From assembly GCF_000721105.1 (NCBI RefSeq), contig NZ_JOEV01000039.1, positions 1-64,000 on the forward strand: a DNA stretch of 64,000 bases, written 5' to 3'. Positions 35,330-44,136 of this stretch are shown piece by piece. A program made the position numbers and the translations under genes. Position 1 is the stretch's first letter. The number at the start of each line of letters is the position of its first letter. Source of the stretch: Streptomyces cellulosae. Lineage in GTDB: Bacteria > Actinomycetota > Actinomycetes > Streptomycetales > Streptomycetaceae. A model generated the notes under the pieces. The model was given only the letters and a program-made list of their open reading frames with translations, was not told the DNA's origin and made no database searches.

Positions 35330-35358
35330 TTGACGGCGGAATGAAAACGTTTTAACTT
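35330..35358 (+). promoter_or_regulatory. promoter of sugar ABC operon with embedded LacI-type operator
   Basis: TTGACG (35330-35335), 17-bp spacer, TAACTT (35353-35358). The palindrome AAAACGTTTT at 35344-35353 lies between the two boxes, where a LacI-family repressor would block polymerase. Confidence 0.7.
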
Positions 35359-35393
35359 CCCCTCACTCCAACTCCGAGACCCGAGGGGGGCCC

Positions 35394-36374
35394 GTGGCCG
35401 CTGTACTACGGGAACATGCAGGTACAGAGGAGGTTGACGTAACTCCTCACCGAACGGGCGGCGCGCATCCGAAGCGAAAACGCTTTCAAAGACGCTCCGG
35501 TAGTGCCCTGTTTCTGCTCATGCTGCCCGGCCTCGCCTACTTCCTGCTGTTCCACTACGGCGCACTGGTCGGCAACGTCATCGCCTTCAAGGAGTACGTC
35601 CCCTTCGACGGCCTCTGGGGCAGCCCGTGGGTCGGCCTGGGCAACTTCCAGCGGATGTTCGAGGACGGGGAGTTCTGGGCCGCCGTCCTCAACACCGTCT
35701 GGATCGCCGTCCTCCAGCTGGTCTTCTACTTCCCGGTGCCGCTCGGCCTGGCGCTGCTGCTGCACAGCCTCACCCGGAGCTCCGTGCGCCGGTTCGTGCA
35801 GTCGGTGGCGTATCTGCCGCACTTCATCTCGTGGGTGATCGTCGTCGCCCTCTTCCAGCAGCTGCTCGGCGACACCGGCCTGCTCAACTCCTCGCTGGAC
35901 GGCATGGGGTTGCACAGCGTCGACATCATCGGCAACCCCGACGCCTTCAAGCCGCTCGTCGTCGCCCAGGTCATCTGGAAGGACGCCGGCTGGGGCACGA
36001 TCATCTTCCTCGCCGCGCTGGCCCAGGTCGACGAGCAGCAGTACGAGGCCGCCGCGATCGACGGCGCGGGCCCCTGGCGGCGCTTCTGGCACGTCACCCT
36101 GCCCGCCATCCGCCCCGTGGTCGTGCTGCTGCTCATCATGCGGCTCGGCGACATCCTCTCCGTCGGCTTCGAGCAGATGCTGCTCCAGCGCGACGCGGTC
36201 GGCCCGGAGGCCTCCGAGATCATCGACACCTTCGTCTACTACCAGGGCATCGTCGGCGGCGACTACGGATTCGCCGCCGCCGCGGGCCTGTTCAAGGGCG
36301 TCATCGGCGCCCTCCTCGTCTACGCCGCCAACAAGGTCGCCCACCGTCTCGGCGAACAGGGGGTCTACAAGTGA
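35394..36374 (+). CDS. sugar ABC transporter permease, LplB type
   Basis: 326 residues, six helices, with a basic cytoplasmic N terminus (HPKRKRFQRRSG). LMLPGLAYFLLFHYGALVGNVIAFKEY is the LplB-like first helix, and YEAAAIDGAGPWRRFWHVTLP is the EAA docking loop. GTG start follows GAGGGGGG by three bases. LplB/YtcP-type systems import complex oligosaccharides. A second operator-like palindrome lies inside the first codons (35474-35485). Confidence 0.93.
   Translation: MAAVLREHAGTEEVDVTPHRTGGAHPKRKRFQRRSGSALFLLMLPGLAYFLLFHYGALVGNVIAFKEYVPFDGLWGSPWVGLGNFQRMFEDGEFWAAVLNTVWIAVLQLVFYFPVPLGLALLLHSLTRSSVRRFVQSVAYLPHFISWVIVVALFQQLLGDTGLLNSSLDGMGLHSVDIIGNPDAFKPLVVAQVIWKDAGWGTIIFLAALAQVDEQQYEAAAIDGAGPWRRFWHVTLPAIRPVVVLLLIMRLGDILSVGFEQMLLQRDAVGPEASEIIDTFVYYQGIVGGDYGFAAAAGLFKGVIGALLVYAANKVAHRLGEQGVYK
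35474..35485. promoter_or_regulatory. second LacI-type operator, inside the permease gene
   Basis: GAAAACGCTTTC, a near-perfect 12-bp palindrome of the LacI/CcpA operator class, about 130 bp downstream of the promoter operator and about 80 bp into the coding region. Confidence 0.6.
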
Positions 36375-37258
36375 GTGCTCACGCCCGGCCCGGCTGGATG
36401 GAGAAGCCGAAGCCGCTCACCCAGGCCGCCAAAGCCCTCGCGCTCGTCGCCGTCGTGCTGCTGGTCTGCGTGCCGTTCCTCGTCATCGTGTCGACCTCGC
36501 TGGCCTCCACCGACGAGGTCGTCGCGGGCGGCGGCTGGGTGCTGTGGCCGACCGAGCCGACCCTCGACGCCTACCGCGACATCCTCGACGGCGGCATCGT
36601 CACCCACGCCCTCGGCGTCAGTGCCGGCGTCACCATCGTCGGCACCCTGCTCAGCCTCGCCTGCACGGTGACCCTCGCCTACGCGCTGTCCCGCCCCGGC
36701 GTCTTCGGCGCCCGGCCCGCGCTGCTGCTGATCCTGTTCACGTTCCTCTTCCCGCCCGGCATGATCCCCGGCTTCCTGCTGGTCAAGGAGCTGGGCCTGC
36801 TGGACAACTACGCCTCGCTGGTACTGCCCGTCCTGGTGAACGTGTTCAACCTCGTCGTCCTGCGCGGCTTCTTCCAGGGCATCCCGGAGGAGCTGTACGA
36901 GGCCGCCCGGCTCGACGGGGCGGGGGACTGGCGGGTGCTGGTCTCGATCGTCCTGCCGCTGTCCAAGGCGGCGCTCGCCGTGGTCGGCCTGTTCTACGCG
37001 GTGGCGTACTGGAACTCCTGGTTCTACGCCTCGCTCTACCTGGAGAGCGACCACTGGCCACTCCAACAGGTGCTGCGCACCTACGTGGTGGCCGGCTCCG
37101 GACTCACCGACGCGACGACCGGTGAGGGCACGGTCACCGCCCCGCAGACCGTGCAGATGGCGGTGCTGGTGATCGCCACCGTGCCGATCCTGCTCGTCTA
37201 CCCGTTCCTGCAGAAGTACTTCACCAAGGGCGTGCTCACGGGCGCCATCAAGAGCTGA
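36371..37258 (+). CDS. sugar ABC transporter permease, second subunit
   Basis: 295 residues, six helices, EAA loop ELYEAARLDGAGDWRVLVSIVLPLSK. GTG overlaps the upstream TGA (GTGA). Pairs with the LplB-type subunit. Its ending AAGAGCTGA is echoed twice immediately downstream. Confidence 0.93.
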   Translation: MSAHARPGWMEKPKPLTQAAKALALVAVVLLVCVPFLVIVSTSLASTDEVVAGGGWVLWPTEPTLDAYRDILDGGIVTHALGVSAGVTIVGTLLSLACTVTLAYALSRPGVFGARPALLLILFTFLFPPGMIPGFLLVKELGLLDNYASLVLPVLVNVFNLVVLRGFFQGIPEELYEAARLDGAGDWRVLVSIVLPLSKAALAVVGLFYAVAYWNSWFYASLYLESDHWPLQQVLRTYVVAGSGLTDATTGEGTVTAPQTVQMAVLVIATVPILLVYPFLQKYFTKGVLTGAIKS

Positions 37259-37301
37259 CCCGGTCCATCACCGAGAGCTGACCCGCTCCCCGAGAGCTGA
37301 C
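37251..37301. repeat. triplicated AGAGCTGAC over the permease stop codon
   Basis: AGAGCTGAC at 37251-37259 (contains the TGA stop), 37274-37282 and 37293-37301, with CCATCA also repeated before the first two copies. Confidence 0.8.
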
Positions 37302-37338
37302 AAACCGTCAAGAGCCGTGCTCAGAAAGGTCAACGCTC

Positions 37339-38991
37339 ATGCCCAGCATCTCCCGCCGTACCCTGCTGCGTTCCGCGGTCGCGGTCGGCGCCGCCGTCTG
37401 TGCCCCCACCCTGCTGACCGCCTGCTCCACCGGTTCCGGCGACAGCGACGTCTCCAACGCCGGCAAGGAACTCGCCCCCTGGCCCGCCTACCGGCCCACC
37501 ACCACCGCCCCCAAGCCGGACCTGGCCCCCACCGACGCCGGTGTCCAGGCCGGGTACACCGCCTACCCGTCCGACCTGGTCAAGTCCGTCTCCCGCACTC
37601 CCGGCGACGGCTCCACCATCAAGGTCATGACGGTGTCCTTCGGTACCCCGCCCAAGCCCGCCTCCGCCAACCAGTTCTGGGCAGCGGTGGAGAAGGCCCT
37701 CGGTGTGAAGATCGAGTACACGATCGTCTCCCAGGCCGACTACCAGAAGAAGATGGCCACCGTGATGGCCGCCGACCCCGACGCCCTGCCGGACATCATC
37801 AACCTCTTCTCCGGGTTCGTGCTGCCCCGTGAGGCCGAGTTCGTGCAGCGGCGTGCCGAGGACCTCACGCCGTACCTGTCCGGTGAGGCCGTCGCCGATT
37901 ACCCCAACCTGGCGAACATCCCCACCCACGCCTGGCGCGACATGGGCCGCATCGGCGGCCGCGTCTACGGCATCCCCCTGGAACGCCCGCTGCCCGGCTC
38001 CACCCTCTGGCTCAACCAGGAGATGTTCGCCGGCGCCGGGATGAAGGAGGGCTGGACCGCCGCCGACTTCGCCGCCGTCGCCAAGCGGGCGACCAGCGGA
38101 CGGACGTACGCGCTCGGCGCCGCCCAGGGCTCCCTCTTCGGCAACGCCGTGCACTCCGCCGCCCACAACGCGCCCCAGGAGTGGGCCGTCACCAAGGACG
38201 GCGCCTTCCAGCCGGGCTGGGCCGACGAACGCTTCAAGGCGGCCATCGCCTTCCAGTCGGAACTGCGCAAGGCGGGCTCCTACCATCCGGACGCCACGTC
38301 CATCTCCCAGATCGACCTGACCACCCTCTACTACAACGGCACGGTCGGCTCCATGCAGGACGGCTTCGGCGCCTACCTGCCCAAGTACCGCGAGTCGAAG
38401 GGCAAGCTGACCTCGGCCGCCGCGGTGCCGTACAGCGTCGACGGCACGCCCGGCGGCATCGTCGCCGCCCGCCGCTCCTTCGGCTACACCGTGCTGAAGA
38501 AGGCGAAGAAGGAACGCATCGAGCTGCTGCTGCGCGTCCTCGACTACCTCGCCGCCCCCTTCGGCAGCAAGGAGTGGGAACTCGTCCACTACGGCGTCGA
38601 GGGCACCCACTTCACCCGCGGCAAGGACGGCTCCCCGCAGCCCACCAAGCTCGGCGAGGTGGAGAACAACACCAACCTGCCGCTGAAGTACCTCGCCGAA
38701 GGCCCGCAGGTGCTGTTCGTGCCGGGCATGCCCGACGCCGTACGGGCGCTGCACGCCTGGCAGCTCAAGACCGTCCCGCGCGCCATCCGCAACGCCTCCT
38801 ACGGCCTGCAGTCCCGCACGAAGAACGCCCAGGGCACGACACTGAAGGCGCTGCTCGAGGACACTGTGACCGGCATCGTCGCCGGTCGCGTCCCGCTGTC
38901 GGAGTGGGAGGGGGCGGTGAAGAAGTGGCGCTCCCGGGGCGGCGACAGAATGGCCGAGGAGTTCGCCAAGGACTACGACGCCAACACGTGA
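37339..38991 (+). CDS. sugar ABC transporter, substrate-binding lipoprotein
   Basis: 550 residues, large cluster type of extracellular binding protein as found with LplB permeases. The N terminus has a twin-arginine motif (SRRTLLRSA) and lipobox LLTAC (~27-31), so it is a Tat-exported lipoprotein. GGRVYGIPLERPLPGSTLWLNQEMFAGAG is typical of the ligand-binding fold. Follows the permease by 80 bp. Binds an oligosaccharide; which one is not readable. Confidence 0.92.
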   Translation: MPSISRRTLLRSAVAVGAAVCAPTLLTACSTGSGDSDVSNAGKELAPWPAYRPTTTAPKPDLAPTDAGVQAGYTAYPSDLVKSVSRTPGDGSTIKVMTVSFGTPPKPASANQFWAAVEKALGVKIEYTIVSQADYQKKMATVMAADPDALPDIINLFSGFVLPREAEFVQRRAEDLTPYLSGEAVADYPNLANIPTHAWRDMGRIGGRVYGIPLERPLPGSTLWLNQEMFAGAGMKEGWTAADFAAVAKRATSGRTYALGAAQGSLFGNAVHSAAHNAPQEWAVTKDGAFQPGWADERFKAAIAFQSELRKAGSYHPDATSISQIDLTTLYYNGTVGSMQDGFGAYLPKYRESKGKLTSAAAVPYSVDGTPGGIVAARRSFGYTVLKKAKKERIELLLRVLDYLAAPFGSKEWELVHYGVEGTHFTRGKDGSPQPTKLGEVENNTNLPLKYLAEGPQVLFVPGMPDAVRALHAWQLKTVPRAIRNASYGLQSRTKNAQGTTLKALLEDTVTGIVAGRVPLSEWEGAVKKWRSRGGDRMAEEFAKDYDANT

Positions 38992-38993
38992 CC

Positions 38994-39021
38994 GGGTGCC
39001 GGTGCGAGACGGGTGCCGGTG
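38994..39021. repeat. GGGTGCCGGTG direct repeat in leader of the LacI gene
   Basis: Copies at 38994-39004 and 39011-39021, period 17 bp, between the binding-protein stop and the lacI Shine-Dalgarno. Confidence 0.8.
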
Positions 39022-39039
39022 GAAAAGGAGACGCGGGGG

Positions 39040-40113
39040 ATGGGGAGCGACATGGAGTCCAAGCGGCGGGTCACGATCCGGGAGGTCGCCGAGCGGGCAG
39101 GCGTGTCGATGGCCACCGCCTCCCGCGCCCTGAGCGGCAACCACCCGGTGCCCGCCGCGACCCGGGCCCGGGTGCTGCGCGCCGCCCGCGACCTCGACTA
39201 CGTCGCCAACGCGCACGCCCGCGCCCTGGTCGGCGGCGGCCGCAAGATGGCCGCCGTCGTCGTCCGCCAGGTCACCAGCCCGTTCTACGCCCAGGTCGCC
39301 GAGGGCGTGGAGGCGGAGGCCGCCGACCGGGGCTGGCTGTGCGTGGTGGGCGCGACCGGCGGTGACCCGCAGCGCGAGATGGAGTTCGTGCAGCTCATGC
39401 GGGAGGAGGGCGCGCGGCTGGTGATCCTGGTCGGAGGAGTCGTCGAGGACGACGCCTACCGGGAGCGCGTCACCCACTACGCGCAGGCCCTCGACGCCAC
39501 CGGCGCCCGGCTGGTGCTGTGCGGACGGCCCGCGCCCGGCCCCGACATCCCCGCGCTGGTCGTCGAGTTCGACAACGAGGCGGGGGCGCGGGCCATCACC
39601 GGGCATCTGCTGTCGGCCGGTCATCGCCGGATCGTCTTCCTCGGCGGGCTGCCCGGCAACACCGCGCTCGACGCCCGCGTCGCCGGGTACCGGGCGGCGC
39701 TCGCCGAGCACGGGTTGCCTCCGGCGGCCGCGCGGGTCGTCGACTGTGGGCTCGGTCGAGCCGCCGGGCTGCGGGCGATGAATGAACTCCTGAAAGAGGG
39801 ACGGGAGTTCACCGCCGTGTTCGCCGGTGACGACATGGTCGCCGCGGGGGCGCTGCGCGCGATCGCCGACGCGGGGCTCACCGTCCCCGACGACATCTCC
39901 GTCGTCGGTTACAACGACATCCCGCTCTCGGAGGACTTCAACCCGCCCCTCACCACCGTTCGTACTCCCGCCGAGGAACTCGGGCGAGCCGCGGTACGCA
40001 TCGCCCTGCGGGATCCCGACAACGCTGCCGCGAGCCACCATCTGCTGGGGACGCACATCGTCGTTCGCCGCAGTGTCGCCGCGCCGGCGAGGCCGTCGGG
40101 CGACCGCGGGTGA
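39040..40113 (+). CDS. LacI-family transcriptional regulator
   Basis: 357 residues: helix-turn-helix VTIREVAERAGVSMATASRALSGN with hinge helix ARDLDYVANAHARALVGG, then a periplasmic-binding-protein-like effector domain (AAVVVRQVTSPFYAQVAEGVEAEA... ISVVGYNDIPLSEDFNPPLTTVR). ATG at 39040 is preferred because AAGGAG lies 9 bases upstream; another ATG at 39052 is possible. Likely represses the ABC genes upstream via the two AAAACG-type operators, with an imported sugar as inducer. Confidence 0.93.
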   Translation: MGSDMESKRRVTIREVAERAGVSMATASRALSGNHPVPAATRARVLRAARDLDYVANAHARALVGGGRKMAAVVVRQVTSPFYAQVAEGVEAEAADRGWLCVVGATGGDPQREMEFVQLMREEGARLVILVGGVVEDDAYRERVTHYAQALDATGARLVLCGRPAPGPDIPALVVEFDNEAGARAITGHLLSAGHRRIVFLGGLPGNTALDARVAGYRAALAEHGLPPAAARVVDCGLGRAAGLRAMNELLKEGREFTAVFAGDDMVAAGALRAIADAGLTVPDDISVVGYNDIPLSEDFNPPLTTVRTPAEELGRAAVRIALRDPDNAAASHHLLGTHIVVRRSVAAPARPSGDRG

Positions 40114-40122
40114 TCTGTGGCT

Positions 40123-40216
40123 GGTCGCACCCACGCGGCGGAGCGGCACACCGACGCAGCCCCGCGCGTGGTCGCGCCCACGCGGCGGAGCCGCACACCG
40201 ACGCAGCCCCGCGTCC
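40123..40216. repeat. 47-bp tandem repeat x2 downstream of the LacI gene
   Basis: Units 40123-40169 and 40170-40216 share GGTCGCxCCCACGCGGCGGA and GCACACCGACGCAGCCCCGC, just after the lacI stop (40113). An imperfect GCCCCG/CGGGGC hairpin follows (40206-40226). The motif belongs to a class of intergenic repeats I recognise from Streptomyces genomes. Confidence 0.85.
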
Positions 40217-40264
40217 CTTACGGGGCGTGTGCCTGCCCCCGACTGATGGAGGACCGAACCCCGT

Positions 40265-42211
40265 ATGACCGCGCCGCACGTGTCGCTCCCCGGCGACCCG
40301 ACGCATCTGTTCCCGCCCCCCGACCACCTCTCGTCTCCGATCACCGGCTGGACCCGCGCCCACTGGGAGGCGATGGCCGACCGCCTCCTCGACGGGCTGC
40401 TGCCGTACGCCTCGCCGGGTTTCGCCCAGTACCGGCTGCCCGGGCCGGCCAGCCACTCCGGGCCCTGGTCGGACGGACTGGAGGGCTTCGCCCGTTCCTT
40501 CCTCCTCGCCGCCTTCCGCATCGCGGGCTCGGACGGCCGCGTCGGCCCCGCTCTCATCGAGAGGTACGCGGCCGGACTCGCCGCCGGTACCGACCCGCGC
40601 GGCGACGAACGCTGGCCGCCCATCACCGACCGCGCCCAGCCCATGGTCGAGGCAGCCTCGATCGCGATCGCCCTGCACGAGTCGCGCCGCTGGCTGTGGG
40701 ACCACCTCGACGACCGCGTACGCGGGCACGTCACCGACTGGCTGGGCGGGTTCGTCGGCGCCGACGTCAACGACTCCAACTGGCGTCTGTTCCAGGTCAT
40801 CGCGGAGGAGTTCCTGGCCTCCGTCGGCGCCCCGCACCGCCGTGCCGAGATCGACGCCGGGCTGGCCCGCCTGGACGACTGGTACCGGGGCGGCGGCTGG
40901 TACACCGACGGCGACGGCCGCAAGTTCGACTACTACAACGCCTGGGCCCTGCACCTGTACCCGGTGCTGTGGGCGCGCATCGCGGGCCCGCGCGCGAACC
41001 CGGGGACGGTGGCCCGGCACCGTAGCCGGCTGCGTGAGTTCCTCGCCGTCCACCAGCACTTCTTCGGCTCCGACGGCGCCCCCGTCCACCAGGGCCGCTC
41101 CCTCACCTACCGCTTCGGGACCACCGCCCCGCTGTGGGCGGGCGCCCTCGCCGACGCCACCCCGCTGCCGCCCGGCCGCACCCGCCGCCTCGCCTCGGGC
41201 GCCCTGAAGCACTTCGCCGAACGCGGGGCGCCCGACGAGCGGGGGCTGCTCAGCCTCGGCTGGTACCGGCCCTTCCTCCCCGTCACCCAGCCCTACTCGG
41301 GCCCCGCCTCCCCGTACTGGGCGAGCAAGGCCTTCCTCGGGCTGCTGCTGCCCGAGGACCACCCGGTGTGGACGGCACCCGAGGAACCCGCGCCCGTCGA
41401 CACGGCCGACGTCCGGCTCGCGCTGCCCGCGCCGGGCTGGCTCCTGCACTCCACCGCGGCCGACGGGATCGTACGGCTCGTCAACCACGGCAGCGACCGG
41501 TTCCCGCCCCCGCCGGCGACCGCCGAGGAAAGCCCGCACTACGCCCGGTTCGCCTACTCCAGCGCGACGGCCCCCGAAACCCCGGACGCGACGCCACCGG
41601 CCACCGGTCCGGACAACCACCTCGCCCTGCTCGGCCCCGACGGCACGCCGTCCCCACGCGGCCGCATCCACCCGCTCGGCGCCTCGGGCAACCGCGCCGC
41701 CTCCTGGCACCGGGCGCTAGGGCACCGCGTCGAGACGGTGAGCGTGGTCCACGGCCCGTGGGAAGTGCGCGTGCACCACCTCGACGTCCCGCCGGGAACC
41801 CCGGTCCGCGAGGGCGGCTGGGCGGTCGCCGACGACACCGCGCCGCCAGTGGCGCTGGCCGGCCCCGGCCAGGCGTCGGCCCGCCGCGCGGACGGCCTGA
41901 CCAGCGCGATCGCCGGCCTGTACGGCTGGGACGGCGCCCGGGGCAGGGTCGTCACGGCCGTCGGCGGCAACGCCGTCGGCCACCACTCGGCGACGCCCGT
42001 GCTCGAACTGGGCGACGCCGGGCCCCTGTTGGTCACCCTGGTGGTGCTCGGCGCCGACCCGGACGCGCCACGCACGGGAGCGGCGGCGTCGGTCGCCGAG
42101 GACGGAACCGTGGAGATCCGCTTCCCGGACGGCACCCGGGAGCGGGTGCCGCCAGGGCTCAGCGACGTGTCAGAGCCAACGCCCGGTCCAGCGCCTGAAG
42201 GAACGAGGTGA
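40265..42211 (+). CDS. DUF2264 domain-containing protein
   Basis: 648 residues, no signal peptide. DUF2264 marks: FPPPDHLSSPITGWTRAHWEAMADRLLDG at the start, DVNDSNWRLFQVIAEEFLASVG, and GAPVHQGRSLTYRFGTTAPLWAGAL; a beta-rich C-terminal half follows (~400-648). The (alpha/alpha) barrel-like first half suggests a carbohydrate-active enzyme, and such genes travel with sugar importers. Exact activity is unknown. Last gene of the ABC/LacI cluster. Its final 53 bases overlap the convergent cobC gene. Confidence 0.88.
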   Translation: MTAPHVSLPGDPTHLFPPPDHLSSPITGWTRAHWEAMADRLLDGLLPYASPGFAQYRLPGPASHSGPWSDGLEGFARSFLLAAFRIAGSDGRVGPALIERYAAGLAAGTDPRGDERWPPITDRAQPMVEAASIAIALHESRRWLWDHLDDRVRGHVTDWLGGFVGADVNDSNWRLFQVIAEEFLASVGAPHRRAEIDAGLARLDDWYRGGGWYTDGDGRKFDYYNAWALHLYPVLWARIAGPRANPGTVARHRSRLREFLAVHQHFFGSDGAPVHQGRSLTYRFGTTAPLWAGALADATPLPPGRTRRLASGALKHFAERGAPDERGLLSLGWYRPFLPVTQPYSGPASPYWASKAFLGLLLPEDHPVWTAPEEPAPVDTADVRLALPAPGWLLHSTAADGIVRLVNHGSDRFPPPPATAEESPHYARFAYSSATAPETPDATPPATGPDNHLALLGPDGTPSPRGRIHPLGASGNRAASWHRALGHRVETVSVVHGPWEVRVHHLDVPPGTPVREGGWAVADDTAPPVALAGPGQASARRADGLTSAIAGLYGWDGARGRVVTAVGGNAVGHHSATPVLELGDAGPLLVTLVVLGADPDAPRTGAAASVAEDGTVEIRFPDGTRERVPPGLSDVSEPTPGPAPEGTR

Positions 42212-43220
42212 CGGTCGCCCGGTCCCGCACCGCCAGCCGCAGCCACTCCTCGTCCAGCCCCGGAAAGGTGTCCCCGCGCCGGACCGCGAAGCCGAGATCG
42301 CGCAGGTGCGCGCGTACGGCGTGGGCCTTAGGCAGCCGTACGAGGACGAAGGGGCCCTCGGCCGGGCCGGCCACCCGCAGCCCGTCGGCGGCGAACTCCT
42401 CCAGCCCCGCGACGAGATGGGCCCGGTCGGCGGCGACGCGGTGGGCGGCGTGGGCGGCCTCCGCCAGCGCTCGTGGAGCCACACACGCCTGTGCCGCCGC
42501 GAGGGCGGGGCTGGACACCGGCCACAGGGGCTGGGCGCGTTCCAGGTCCGCGATCGTCTCGGGGGCCGCCAGCACATAGCCGATGCGCAGACCGGCCAGC
42601 CCCCAGGTCTTGGTCAGGCTGCGCAGCACCACCAGCCCGGGCACGCCGGTCCGCCCGGCCAGCGCCTCCCGCTCGCCGGGCACCGCGTCCATGAAGGCCT
42701 CGTCCACGACCAGCGTCCGCCCCGGACGGGCCAGTCCGGCGATCGCGGCGGCCGGGTGCAGCACGGATGTGGGGTTCGTCGGGTTGCCGATCACCACCAG
42801 GTCCGCGTCCTCGGGTACGGCCGCCGGATCCAGCCGGAAACCGTCCTCCTCCCGCAGCAGCACCCGGTCGACCGTGTGCCCCGCGTCCCGCAGGGCCGCC
42901 TCCGGCTCGGTGAACTGCGGGTGCACGACCACCGGCCGGCGTACCTTCAGGGCGCGCGCGAGCAGCACGAACGCCTCCGCGGCGCCCGCCGTCAGCAGCA
43001 CCCGCTCCACCGGGAGCCCGTGCCGAGCCGCCACCGCCGCCCGAGCGACCCGCCCGTCCGGATAGGCGGCCAGACCCGTCAGCGACTCGGCGATCCGCTC
43101 CCGCAGCCACGCCGGCGGGGTGTCCGCGCGGACGTTCACGGCGAGGTCGACGAGGGCCGAGCCGTCGTCACGCACCTCGGCGTCGCCGTGGTGCCGCAGG
43201 TCGTGCCCCTCAGTGCGCAT
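42159..43220 (-). CDS. cobC: PLP-dependent CobC-like enzyme (threonine-phosphate decarboxylase/Rv2231c type)
   Basis: 353 residues, class I/II aminotransferase fold: LVDLAVNVRADTPPAWLRERI (N-terminal substrate loop), VIGNPTNPTSVLHP, LVVDEAFMDAVPGE and VLRSLTKTWGLAGLRIGYVL with the PLP Lys. CobC/CobD-type enzymes make the aminopropanol linker of cobalamin. ATG at 43220 overlaps the cbiX end by 11 bases and fits the family start. Last gene of the minus-strand cobM unit. The exact reaction is inferred from family and position. Confidence 0.87.
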   Translation of the reverse strand: MRTEGHDLRHHGDAEVRDDGSALVDLAVNVRADTPPAWLRERIAESLTGLAAYPDGRVARAAVAARHGLPVERVLLTAGAAEAFVLLARALKVRRPVVVHPQFTEPEAALRDAGHTVDRVLLREEDGFRLDPAAVPEDADLVVIGNPTNPTSVLHPAAAIAGLARPGRTLVVDEAFMDAVPGEREALAGRTGVPGLVVLRSLTKTWGLAGLRIGYVLAAPETIADLERAQPLWPVSSPALAAAQACVAPRALAEAAHAAHRVAADRAHLVAGLEEFAADGLRVAGPAEGPFVLVRLPKAHAVRAHLRDLGFAVRRGDTFPGLDEEWLRLAVRDRATVTSFLQALDRALALTRR

Positions 43221-44136
43221 GGGAGTGTGCGTGTCCCCCGTGGTGGTGGTGCCCGTGGTGGTCCTCGTCGTCCGGGTGGAAGTGCGGCTGCTGCGGCAGA
43301 CCGACCTTGTCCTCGAACCCGGGCAGCGCGATCCGGTACACACACGAGTCGCAGTTCATCCGCAGATCGCCCTGGACGGCCTCCGCGTACCGCTCCATCA
43401 CCAGGTCGAGCAGCTCCGGCTCCGGACCGATCACGTCGGCCGACCGCACCTCGACCTCCGGGTGCGCCGCCGCCCAGCCCTCCGTCTGCTGCCGCACCCG
43501 GTCCGGAAGGATCCCGGTGAACAGGAAGTAGGGCAGGACGACGATCCGTCGCGCCCCGAGCTTCGCGCACCGGTCGAGGCCACTGGGCACATCCGGCGCC
43601 GCGAGCGACACGAACGCCGTCTCCACGCCCGCGTAGCCGCGCCCCTCCCACAGCAGCCGGGCCGCCTTGTGCACCTCGGCGTTGGCGTCCGGGTCGGTGG
43701 AACCGCGCCCGACCAGCAGCACGGTCACGTCGGCCCGGTCCGCCGGCGTGCGCGCGGAGGATCCCAGCGCCTCGTCCAGCCGCCGCTCCAGCACGGCCAG
43801 CAGCGCGGGGTGCGGGCCCAGCGGACGGCCGTAGCTGTACGAGATCTGGGGGTGCCGCTCCTTCTCGCGGGCCAGCGCCGCAGGGATGTCACCCTTGGCG
43901 TGCCCGGCGGACACCAGCATCAGCGGGACGGCGGCGAACCGGCGTACCCCCCGCTCCACCAGCTCGGTGACGGCGTCCCCCAGCGGTGGCGGGGACAGCT
44001 CGATGAAGCCGCCCGCGACGGGCAGTTCCGGATGGCGGGCGCCCAGCTCCCGGACGAAGTCGCGGAACGCCTCGGCTCCGGCATCGTCCCGGGTGCCATG
44101 GCCGGCGATGAGCAGGGCGGGCGGCGGGGTGGTCAC
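43210..44136 (-). CDS. cbiX: sirohydrochlorin chelatase-like protein with Cys and His-rich tail
   Basis: 308 residues, CbiX/SirB type with two chelatase repeats. The metal-site residues are in LLIAGHGTRDD (~10-20) and LVSAGHAKGDIP (~82-93); VTVLLVGRGSTDPDAN opens the second half. CbiX inserts cobalt (or iron) into sirohydrochlorin in the early-cobalt route. The C terminus adds CDSC and a His-rich tail (HPDDEDHHGHHHH and following), likely metal-handling. GTG start overlaps the cobH stop by 4 bases. Confidence 0.9.
   Translation of the reverse strand: MTTPPPALLIAGHGTRDDAGAEAFRDFVRELGARHPELPVAGGFIELSPPPLGDAVTELVERGVRRFAAVPLMLVSAGHAKGDIPAALAREKERHPQISYSYGRPLGPHPALLAVLERRLDEALGSSARTPADRADVTVLLVGRGSTDPDANAEVHKAARLLWEGRGYAGVETAFVSLAAPDVPSGLDRCAKLGARRIVVLPYFLFTGILPDRVRQQTEGWAAAHPEVEVRSADVIGPEPELLDLVMERYAEAVQGDLRMNCDSCVYRIALPGFEDKVGLPQQPHFHPDDEDHHGHHHHGGHAHSHAH

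Noticed and set aside
37330..40923. Minus-strand open frame of nearly 1200 codons
   Set aside because: It runs antisense to the binding protein, LacI and DUF2264 genes, is Gly/Val/Arg-rich without domain motifs, and is a codon-bias shadow of well-identified genes.
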